A stretch of 64,000 bases of DNA from Rhizophagus clarus (taxonomy: Eukaryota; Glomeromycota; Glomeromycetes; Glomerales; Glomeraceae): assembly GCA_015698045.1 (NCBI GenBank), contig BLAL01000058.1, positions 560,501-624,500 on the forward strand, given 5' to 3'. A model generated the notes under the pieces. The model searched no databases. It was given only the letters and a program-made list of their open reading frames with translations, and had not been told where the DNA came from. Below, piece after piece: positions 1 through 9,900 of this stretch; the stretch's first letter is position 1; every line of letters starts with the position of its first letter. The position numbers and the translations under genes were made by a program.

Positions 1-1350
1 TTAATTTATTTCTAATATGTTATTGTGCCTGTAAATCTAATTCTTCATATGCAAAAATAATATCTGATTAACTATGATGATGATCGTGATTAGAAATGAT
101 AAAACTCGACAAACAAACGGCTTCCCAGCTCACAGTGATTCGAACCGTCTTGGACCGATTTTGACCTTCTGACCGACTTGAATTGACTTGTTTTTGTATC
201 TAATTATTGTTTTATTTTATTATTATTTTCTAGAAAATAACTTAATGCTATCACAATCATTGAAGGTTTTTTGTTCTCCTGTTATTATTATCTAGATTTA
301 AAATTTATGTTTTAAAAAATTAATAGATCTATTTTTTTTTATTCAGTCAATTTTGTATGATATTATATATAATTAAGTAGTTAATAAATGATAATAAATC
401 ATGAAATGAAAAATTATTACTTCTTTCTTTGAAATGCTTGAAAAAAACATTCGAAGTATTTACTAATTTAGAAAAACGACGTTTAAATTAATAGTTCCAA
501 TGAAATGTATGAAGACCGAATATACTGGGAATCTCTCTGAAAAAGCTGATAGATCATAAATATTTGTTATTTTCATTATTTTTTTTATATTTTTAATTTT
601 TTAAAAAAACAAAAGATGCATTTGTATCTACGTTGATTAGCTAATTTGGTAAAAGATGCCAACTAGAATTTCTAATAAATTTTAGTGTGACTATTAAAAA
701 AAAAACGATTTTTTTTTTTGCTAAAATGATTAAAAAAGTTGTTTTATTTTTATATTCATTTTTTTTTACTTAAGAACTTCCAATCATTTTTATTTTTAGT
801 AATCTCCGATGTCATTTTCCTTTCATATAAGTTTTAAAATTAATAGAATTAATTAAAGAAGTAAGTTATAATTAAAGTATCCAAATTTAAAATATTAATT
901 ACGGATTTTAGCTAAAAAATGAATATTTGGCTGCCAAACAAATCAATCAAAAGAAATTAGATCATAAAATTATTAAAAACTAAGTAATGAAATTTAAAGC
1001 AAAATTTATTAAACCGGTAATCATAGATGGTGAGCAAAAATTAATAGCTTATTTCAGTAAAGTAATGAAGACGATTTAATGAAGGTGCTAGAACGTAGTA
1101 AACGATAAAGATAAACAATGGGTGGTAAAAAGGTAGAATAAAAATGGAATGAAGGTGAAGAATAAGAAGAAAGTTGGTGATAAGAAAGGAAAGAAGCTGT
1201 AACGAACCAAAAAAAGAAAAATTGGCCGAGAAGGAAATTTCCACAAACAGGTTCAGATTCCTTCATGATCTGGGAGTGACGATTATCTGATGAAAGAATA
1301 AATTAAACGACAGAATGATGAAATGCCGACAAAAAGAAAAAGAAAAGAGA
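1..1350. other. AT-rich intergenic stretch, no gene seen
   Basis: No reading frame here has recognisable domains. Two overlapping frames near 1041-1266 on the minus strand are hydrophobic only because the plus strand is a purine-rich tract of A and G. They cover the same bases in different frames and are not credible genes. Long A and T runs are common, for example around 690-770. Confidence 0.6.
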
Positions 1351-1353
1351 TAA

Positions 1354-1524
1354 GGGCAGTGACATATATTAGCTAATATTTTTTTACTATAGGCGCTTAC
1401 CCCCACCCCCAGGGTAAGATATCTTGGTCACGTGCAACCAATCATATTTTTTAAAAATTGTGTAACCTAAGATTTTTGCTTACCCCCCACCCCCTAAAAT
1501 ATTAGCTAATATATGTCACTGCCC
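1354..1524. mobile_element. 171-bp MITE, PIF/Harbinger-like
   Basis: The two ends are near-perfect terminal inverted repeats of about 30 bp, beginning GGGCAGTGACATATATTAGC on the left and reading the same on the complement of the right end. TAA directly flanks both ends (1351-1353 and 1525-1527), as expected of a 3-bp target duplication. A 3-bp TAA duplication and a GGG start are typical of PIF/Harbinger elements and their Tourist-like MITEs. It has no coding capacity. The interior carries two C-rich patches (about 1401-1415 and 1483-1495) that partly mirror each other. Confidence 0.85.
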
Positions 1525-1527
1525 TAA

Positions 1528-2144
1528 CTGATAAAATTCTATTTTATAAGGGTTCATAGGGAATTTATATAGATAGAGTCTTTTGTTACGAAAATTTCCA
1601 TTTTTCCATCAAAAACAAAAAATTCAATTCAAATGGGAAACTACTTTCCCAAAGAACAGTAATAAGAACAGTATAGCAGGAATGGAATAACGGTCAAATC
1701 TCCGAAATTTGAAATAGTATGACATGCGTTATATATATATATATATTAAATCGGCGAGAAAACTTAAAAATGTGAAAAAGTGAGAAATACGAGTAGAGAT
1801 TATGAATAATATAAATCAATTAAATTTATTTTTGTTAAAAATAATTAAAATAATTGAATTCTTTATTGTAATTAGAATAAAAGACAATAATTAAGCTAGA
1901 AAAAAGCATTTCATAAAATCTTTAAAGGATATTAATACTTGCACAATAATATTTATAATGAAACCACTAATAAGATTAATGTAACTCAATATTCGATAAT
2001 TAACAATATATATACTAAATTATCCAATCTTTAATTATCAGGTTGCATTATTATAGTTATTACATAAAACCTATATTAATAAAATATTGGAAAGCTACAG
2101 ATAGACCATGTGATGACGATCAATTAGACATCCATCATAAGTTC
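1528..2144. other. Intergenic stretch, nothing recognised
   Basis: This is AT-rich sequence with a short (TA)n tract near 1731-1745. It lies 3' of the bromodomain gene and shows no coding pattern on either strand. Confidence 0.6.
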
Positions 2145-4208
2145 TTAAATTTTATCATAATTATAGTTAGATATTACTTCCCCAACAGATCTCCATAAGA
2201 TGCGACGAAAACCAACCACCAAAATAACAAATCCTTTTAACTTATTAGGATTTGATTTGGTTATTTTAATACGTTTATCAAATACTCCTGAACTAAAATA
2301 ATCAACAGGTTTTCCTTTTGAAATTACATTCATATATGATTTCAATTGATTTATTCCATTATTTAATATTTCATTAATAGTCACTTGTTTTGTTTCTTCA
2401 TGTTCTTTTGACCAATAAGTATATAGCCTTTCTAATAAAAATTTTTCATTTTCTTTTTCAAGGATTTTGTCTAAATTTTCTAAATCATTTGCACCAAACT
2501 TATTTTTTTGATTTTTCATTTTCTTTTTCAAGGATTTTGTCTAAATTTTCTAAATCATTTGCACCAAACTTATTTTTTTGATTTTTCATCAAACCAACTA
2601 ATGAAATATATTTTAATTCTAAACTAATATATCTATCACCTATTTCTTTTAGTACAAAAATATCTGAATAACCAAAACGTCCAGTTCCTTTTTGTTTTTT
2701 ACCATCCATTATTAATGAAAGTTCTGGAACACGATGTTTTAATGGCAAAAGACTTTCAACAATTGCCTGAAGAACAGCCTCATCTGCCGAAAACAAAGAC
2801 ATTTTTGATCTTGATAATAAAGATGTTTTTAAAATTTCTATAAAAGGCATAATATTACCTGTAATAAGATTTTCATATGCCGAAGCAATAAGAAGACCAT
2901 CATTAATAACCTGTTTATATACTAACTTATCTTCATTTTGTTCTAAAATTTGTTGGATTTGTTTCTTAAATGAAGTACTATCAGTATCAGTATCATTATC
3001 ATTATCTCTTACTCTTTTTAGTTCTCTTGTTTGTCTACCTTGAAGAATAAGTTTTTCATTCCATTTTTTATTAAAAATAGATTCTAATGCCTTACCTGAA
3101 TAGTATGTTTCATTTTCAACATCATTGTATGTGTAGCAATTGCAAAATATTAAACGAATATCTTCTTCAAATTCTTCTAGTTCTGTATATTCATTTTTCT
3201 CTAATTTTGATTTTATAGTAAATAAATCCATTGGATGTTTTACTCTCTTCTTATTTGTAATATTAAAGAATAAATAAGCATAAGATGTGTTCTCAAGTTC
3301 ATAAAGTATATCACAACAGATATTTTTAACATTTTTTTAGAAAGATCTAGTTGTGAAATTTTAGAATGATCTGGTTGTAAAATCTTAGGAAAATCTGAAG
3401 TTTTAGGAAGATCAGATTGTGTTTTTTTTGTAGAAGATACAACAGCAGTAGCGGGTTGTAGAGTCTTAGGAAAATCTGATTGCGAAATTTTAGAAAGATC
3501 TGATTGTGTTTTCATTGAAGAAGATACAACAGTAGTAGCAGTAGGTAATAAGTTTTCTTTTTCACATTTTTTAATAACTCCTTTCCAGAATGTTTGCAAT
3601 TTCGTTGAATAACGTGAATGATCTGCAATTAACTGTCATAAGAATTAAGAAAAGAATATTAGTAGTGCACTTAATCTTTTATTTAGTGATTAAAGAAGGT
3701 ACATAGCCAATTCCTCCTCCAGAATTAGCAGACTTTATCAACAACAAAGTTAGGGCACCTGGACTAAGAGCTTGGGCTGGCTACCAAGGTTGTTAACCCA
3801 GTAATTCTCACTTAGTGACTACGATGAGTATTAGGAGTTACCCAGACTTTGCAAAATAAAAAAAAAAACGCACCTTTTTTTTTAATTCATCAAAAGTATT
3901 TGGTTCTAATATTTCTTTAGCAATATTCAAAAAACGTTTGTACCAAGTAAGATCAAATACTTGCCATTTGACCAAGGTTATTGGTGAATTTGTTAGTGAA
4001 GTTAGTGAAGCAATTATAGTATTTTGGTTAAGTTCCAAAAATCCGAGATAAGACCAGCTTTGTGATCCATTTAAGTAAGAAACAAGAGCTGGTTAATTAT
4101 AAATAAAAAGGTTGATTAGTAGCTAAATACTCTTGCTAAGTATCACACAATTTTCTTACCTTCATATCCAATATAATTTTCAGTATAATTTTCGGTTGCT
4201 GTATTCAT
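2145..4208 (-). pseudogene. Bromodomain plus PD-(D/E)XK-like protein, two frameshifts
   Basis: Three exons fit together: 4160-4208 (ATG at 4208), 3874-4088 and 2145-3632. The introns are 4089-4159 (GTAAG...CAG, phase 1) and 3633-3873 (GTGCGT...CAG, phase 0). The N-terminus is an unrecognised module of about 130 residues, followed by repeats of the type KTQSDLPKTSDFPK. Next comes the C-terminal half of a bromodomain: a first helix (CCDILYELENTSYAYLF), HPMDLFTIKSKLE, then NCYTYND with the acetyl-lysine-binding Asn. The loop between the first helix and HPMDL is short for the family. The C-terminal part has GYSDIF followed by LELKY, the D...ExK pattern of PD-(D/E)XK nuclease folds. Two breaks occur. 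A T7 run at 3332-3338 would need one more base to join the first bromodomain helix to the rest. A 70-bp tandem duplication at 2441-2580 shifts the C-terminal frame. Both could be assembly errors, in which case the gene is intact. Confidence 0.75.
2441..2580. repeat. 70-bp tandem duplication inside coding sequence
   Basis: Bases 2441-2510 are repeated exactly at 2511-2580, and the copy continues for nine more bases before diverging. Seventy is not a multiple of three, so the second copy shifts the frame of the PD-(D/E)XK-like region. Removing either copy joins the two minus-strand frames into one continuous reading frame to the stop at 2145. Confidence 0.95.
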
Positions 4209-4983
4209 AGTTAATTAATTATTAATTCACAAAAAATTTATTAATTCACAAAATAATAATAAACAAAGTGAAATTGGAATTTTAAATACAAAAAATAATA
4301 TGACTTGAAATGACACACTAATATGTAAAAATTAAGCACTAATAATTCATCCCTTGTCAGCTCTGTCAGTCTGATCCAGTATTATGAAAAAAGATAACCT
4401 GTATATGTGTTCTATGTAAGAATAAAAAGAAATAAAATAAGTATTGCTCACATTGTATGATTTTTATAATCTAATGACACAAACCAAGAAATATATAATA
4501 GTAATTATGATAAATTACTATAAACACTAATGTAATAACTGTTATTTATGAGTAATCCTGAATAATTATGGTTTGTAATGTAAACTGAAAATATCCAGTA
4601 ACAGTTCATCATAATTAGTCGAAGTAACTCACGTTTGCCTATACTTAAATAACAAATTAAATCATTAAGATCAGTAGTGACGCGAAACAAGAATTTTCAG
4701 CTCAGGCATATGAAATTGCACATCTGTGAATAAATTTACTAATCTAAAAACAACTATATACCTAATTACTAATTCACTTTATATTACATGAGATAAAAGA
4801 ATTTGTGCATTATGTTATTCAAAAATGCGATACCAATACTAGGAGGTCCTGGTAAGGGTTCTTATACGAAAGGGAGCAAAAAGTTTTGAAATTATCAAAT
4901 TAATAATATATAATGACGAATTTTTTTATCTTTATTTTATTTATAAAGTAATTAATTTTTAAATTACATGAATAATAATGAAA
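4209..4983. other. Intergenic stretch between two minus-strand genes
   Basis: No convincing gene is seen. A minus-strand frame of 61 codons at 4505-4690 has no recognisable features. The stretch should hold the promoter of the bromodomain gene next to 4208 and the 3' end of the BTB-TLDc gene next to 4984. Confidence 0.5.
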
Positions 4984-6387
4984 TCATTGTTTAGTTAGGA
5001 TAAATGTTTCGATTTCTTCAATGCAATAAATTAATCCTGTATTTAAATTACTTTCATAATTACAACTACGATTATTAGCTATACAATAATTTTCTGACAT
5101 AAACAATGAATCATGACCAAAATTAAATCCAGTGTTTGGATAATCGAGTATAGCCTTATTATAATTTTTCACATGACTTATTTTCATATTTTGAGTATCT
5201 TCATTATTGTTAAATGAAAAAATAAAGTTGTCTGATGAATAATAATAATCTAAAATATCGTTAATATTTATACTTAAAACATCATTTCCAATTGAATGAA
5301 ATCCAATAGAACTGTATCCACCTAAGATTTTGTTTGAATCTTTAATTTTGATTATAACTAAACATTTTACTTGACCTTTACATTTATTTTTAAATGATTT
5401 GTTACTAATACCATCAATACTACCACGATAAATAAGTTCAAACTTGTAAGGTGAAATCCAGAAATCTTCTATATTAATCCATTTAATAAAAATCTTTATT
5501 AATTTAGGATTGATAATTTTCGAATCAAATTTTCCTGTCCTAGATGATAAAATTAACGTTTTTGGCAAGGTTTTTGTATAATAAAATTCTTCAAGTTCTT
5601 TATAAATTTGATTAGGAATAATATATTTATATGGTCTGACTTTACAAAAAAATTCATCAGGTGCAATATCCGTAAATCGAATTAGAGGAATAAATTCTTC
5701 CAACGTTTCCTTTAATACTTCATAATTTTCATTATTCCATTTGTTTCTATCACAATTCTCACTTAAATCAGGAGTTTGACCAATACCCCATTTAATTAAG
5801 CAATCCCAAATAGTAATTTCTTTGATATATAATATGTCACCTCTCTCAAATAAATCATACCAAATATTTTTTTCTAATGAAATAAAGCCGTCTGAATTTA
5901 TTAATAGCTCTGGATTAAAAAAAATGGTTTCGAAACAATAATTTTGTAGAAACTTGCAATTTTCAAGTTTATATATTGTATTAAGAACAGTAACCAAATT
6001 TTCATTAACCCAATTTTGTCGTTGTTTGGTTAAATATTCTCGTAAATATATAAATAATTCTTCAAGAAGCAACTCATCGGATGCGATCAATAGCTTAAGA
6101 ATATCACTCAGTTGTTCTGTTAAGTTCTTTTCATCCGTATAAATATATTTTAAAATCATTTCAAAAATTTCTGGTTTAATATTTGGCTTATTAAAAATGA
6201 TCATATCATTATCCTTTTTAACCCAAGAGGATGAAAGAGCACCTTTGAAATAAGTAGAACGAGAACTTAAAATTACTGAATGTGTACGAAATTCTTTTGT
6301 GTTTTCATTTTCTCCAACTTGAATAATAGTATCATAATTATCAGCATCGTAATCTTTTGAAAAATTTGGATTGAAAATTACGGTCAT
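4984..6387 (-). CDS. BTB-BACK-TLDc protein, intronless copy
   Basis: One uninterrupted frame of 467 residues. The BTB domain (about residues 20-110) includes IIQVGENENTKEFRTHSVIL and STYFKGALSS. A BACK-like helical region (about 110-260) includes LLIASDELLLEEL and WDCLIKWGIGQ. The TLDc domain (about 290-467) includes FELIYRGSIDGI, KILGGYSSIGFHS and the family C-terminus IEEIETFILTKQ. BTB proteins usually act as Cullin-3 substrate adaptors, and TLDc domains in other eukaryotes are tied to oxidative-stress resistance and V-ATPase binding. The role here is inferred. Every other copy in this window whose exon boundary survives has a phase-2 intron directly after the codons ILR. Here the same place reads ILKYIYTDE with no intron, which indicates precise intron loss, perhaps through an RNA intermediate. 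There is no frameshift or early stop, so the copy may work. Confidence 0.9.
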   Translation of the reverse strand: MTVIFNPNFSKDYDADNYDTIIQVGENENTKEFRTHSVILSSRSTYFKGALSSSWVKKDNDMIIFNKPNIKPEIFEMILKYIYTDEKNLTEQLSDILKLLIASDELLLEELFIYLREYLTKQRQNWVNENLVTVLNTIYKLENCKFLQNYCFETIFFNPELLINSDGFISLEKNIWYDLFERGDILYIKEITIWDCLIKWGIGQTPDLSENCDRNKWNNENYEVLKETLEEFIPLIRFTDIAPDEFFCKVRPYKYIIPNQIYKELEEFYYTKTLPKTLILSSRTGKFDSKIINPKLIKIFIKWINIEDFWISPYKFELIYRGSIDGISNKSFKNKCKGQVKCLVIIKIKDSNKILGGYSSIGFHSIGNDVLSININDILDYYYSSDNFIFSFNNNEDTQNMKISHVKNYNKAILDYPNTGFNFGHDSLFMSENYCIANNRSCNYESNLNTGLIYCIEEIETFILTKQ

Positions 6388-6728
6388 TTTGGAAGAATGA
6401 AAATAAAAATGAAAGTTTATCGATGAATTGATTTTTTATTAACAAAAGTTAGGGTTGATCATCAGCGCTTTTGTTGTTATTATGTGCAATATTTGTTTAG
6501 CTTGATTTCCTGGTTGGGATAGGCGTACTAAATGATCAGCCTATTTAAGGAATGTTTCCAAGAACTCGTGATCAATAAATTTCCATTGAATTGCCAATAA
6601 ATAATTTTTAAATTAAAAATGACGTAATAAATTATCACATCAAAATATCATGCACTTCATAATTACGACTCGCATATTTTCCTGAAACAAACATGAATAA
6701 AAAAATTCACGGAAATCGTCACGACGAT
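6388..6728. other. 5' flank of the intronless BTB-TLDc gene
   Basis: This stretch separates the BTB-TLDc start codon from the LINE insertion. It contains GTTGATCATCAGCG near 6452-6465, which resembles the GATC[AT]TC core found upstream of other copies. The rest of the shared upstream block is not recognisable here. Confidence 0.4.
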
Positions 6729-6743
6729 CGCATTCCTTAAGTC
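6729..6743. repeat. Target site duplication, 3' side of the LINE
   Basis: The 15 bases CGCATTCCTTAAGTC here are identical to 15009-15023. They directly abut the 19-base T run that is the poly-A tail of the minus-strand element. Confidence 0.95.
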
Positions 6744-6951
6744 TTTTTTTTTTTTTTTTTTTAATTAGTAACGCGTATTTTATTAAATTTATATATTTTC
6801 AGTACATGATAAAATTAATTAAATACACTTATAAAATAGATATATATCTATTCTATATAACTAATCTGATCTATATAAAGAAAAAGAATTTTAAAGTTAA
6901 TATTCTATCTATTCTATGGTGTTTAATAATTCTATCAAGTAAATTTGAGTA

Positions 6952-9900
6952 CTATTTGTCTAAGGGAATTAGTTTCTGGATTGTGTTCCATCTTCCATCC
7001 TTTTTCCCTGTATTTAATGATCTCCCTATCGAGCGTTCATATGTTACTAATTTAATGATTTGGCTTTGGTCTTGTTTTTTTGTATTTTCTTTAATATTTT
7101 TTTGTTTTTTGTTGTTTTCTAGTTCTTCTGATTTCGTATCTTCTCTCTTCCTCTTTCTCTTATCACCTTTGGTTATCCCCTCTGCTTTTTCGATTTCTAT
7201 GGTCCTTTCAGTTCTTTTATGCCAGATTTCTTTCTTGATATTGTCATAGCATAATTCCCATATTCTTCTTATTATATCTTTGGACCCTTTTTTATTTTTT
7301 CCTAGATTATTAAGGTTTTTGTTAAATATACCTCTCAATAATTCCCAGGATCTTTTTTTATTTGGTAAAATTGCGGACTTGTTGTCTAGGAATAAGACGA
7401 ATTCAACTTTTATTTCATTAAAAGTTTCTATGTTATCGAAAATAATTTTGATGTCATCTTCATCTTTTTGTTGACTAATATTTTCTTCGGTCTCATGTCG
7501 CTGACCGTTGGTGATATATTTTTTTTCAATTTCGATAATTGTATTCTCGATGACGTCTTTTATGTTGAGTTCGTTCTGGTTACAAGTCCATATGTGGTCC
7601 CAAGTTTCTATTTCGTCTTCACATCTGGGGCATATCGGAGTGTTTATTTTGTTCATCCCTCGATCGTATAGCAGTTTGTACGTTGGTAAAATCATTAATA
7701 AGTTCTTTATTTTGTACGTTCGATCTAAACTATCTTGTGTATTGCAAACTAGTTTTCTACATTGATTTCGATTGCTTATAAATTCAAGACTTCTTTCCCA
7801 ATCGAATTCATCTTTATAATTATTTATAAATAGGTCTTCTACCAGTTTACAATGTAATAGTTCATTCTTCCATTTAGCTTGACTTATTATTTTACTCCAT
7901 CTTCTGTATGCCCATTTAACTAAATTGTTATTCCAATATATATTATATTCGTTGGTTTTTAAAATCTCATCTTCGATGTGTATCTCTTCGATGTCTTCTT
8001 CTTTTTTCATTAATAATTCATTTTCCGTTTCTAAATTATTTATTATTTCTATGTAATCTGGATCTTCTCCTTTATCCCTGATATCAATCTGTAAATTATA
8101 GTTTTCAATATATGAAATAATATAATTTAACTCTAAATGATGATCCATGTCTAATTTCTGTCTACTGTTTAATTCTTGGAAATGTAATATCTCTGAAACT
8201 ATCGAATTTTCTATTATTAGATTGATTTTTGAATCATTTTGAAAAATTATTAAAATTAATATTATGGTTTGTAACCATTTTTTCGTTGTATTTTCGTCTT
8301 CACTTTCTAATCTGATATTCTTTTTCCAATATATAATGTCTTTGTCGTAATAGTTAGTGATCATGATTGTCGATATGTATGTGGTTATTTTTTTCTTGTT
8401 TTTAATTTTCATCTTTCCCTTGTTCACCTGTATAAATGTATCATAGATCTCGTCTGTATATTCTATTATATTACTTTTTATTTCTTCCATAAAATTTTCT
8501 GACGCTTCGATCATTTGATCTATTTTGTCGATCTTTTTGTTATAATTTATATTTTCAATTTCTGATTCTTCTGTTTTTTCTATTATTGGGCTCTGCTTTA
8601 ATTTATTATTTGCGATTATCTTTCATTTCTATTTTTAATATCACCGAGTGATTCATACGGTTTAATTTTTTTGTCTTCTTTTCTGTTGTTAATTAATCTG
8701 CTATTTTCATTTTCTATGTATATGTGACAAATTCCGTCGTTAATTCTTTTGATGTTTTTGTTACATCCTGTACATACTATTAATGTAGGTGAATTATCTT
8801 CATCATTAATCAAATTCGAGTTTGGTATTAAATGTACACCAATTCGCTTGTATTTCTTGCTTCTTGATTTTTTCTTATTTTCACTAAAGATTATATTTCC
8901 TTCGGGATCATTCCACGTGATAATCGCCTTTCTTTCTAAATTTAACGTTTCGTCATAAATTATTGTTTTCGATTTGTAATTATTATTATATTGTCGATTT
9001 AAAAATTTTGCTTTTAATTGTCTCGTATTCGTTATCGTGATTTCGTTTTTAATTTTTGTGAACCAGAAGGGTATTTTTCCTTTTGTCAATAAATTATTTA
9101 GCTTACAAAAGTGTTTCCATTTTAATATTTTTTCTTGATTTTCTTCTAGAATCTGTTCAATAAAGATCACGCCTCTCTTTTTCCTTGAAGAACTACTTTT
9201 CTCTATTTCGTTGTCTGTTAAGAGATCTATAATTTCTGACGTCCCTCCATTGATGCAATGATGTATGAATTTATCATTGTACTTGTGTTTACAAATGCTT
9301 ATTTTTTCTTTTTTGAGTAGATCTATTGCGTTAATTAACCATGAATTTTGCCTTCGAAAACTTTTACAATTTAAGTTTCCTATGCATTGTCTGGTCCAGA
9401 TCTTATTTTGTTCTTGGATCATTTTCAATTCCATGATCTCTTTAAGTCGTCCTTTATCATTCATCATATATATTATATTTTTCGATAAGTTTTCTATCTG
9501 TAGGTTATATATGTGTTTTAATCCATATATATCTTTGTCATATAATAAGAAATTTGGTGATGTTGAAGGCATATCACTTAAATGTTTGATTAGGACATTG
9601 ATTTTTCTCATTAATTCATTGCATTCGTCTTCGGTCAGAACTATCGCTTGTAATTGGTATTCTATTCTTGGAATTATTACGATATTCCAAATCGCGATAA
9701 CTTGTTTTTCTTTTAATTTTTTCCAATGAAATAATCTGCATGTATCATTTATCGTTAATCTAATTCTGTCTTTGTATACTTTTCTTCGATTGTCGTGTCT
9801 AAAATATATACCTAAAAAACGATTCCCTTCTGGATTATTGATTTTTTCTATTTTTTCGTTGTTTATTATCAGTTCATTATTTTCTTTGTCTTCTGAACTA

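Noticed and set aside
3720-3840. tRNA-like segment in the bromodomain gene intron
   Set aside because: GC content is higher and short stems can be drawn, but there is no cloverleaf with a proper T loop or anticodon arm.
9265-9729. 154-codon plus-strand frame inside the LINE
   Set aside because: It is the antisense shadow of the reverse transcriptase region, which has clear motifs on the minus strand.
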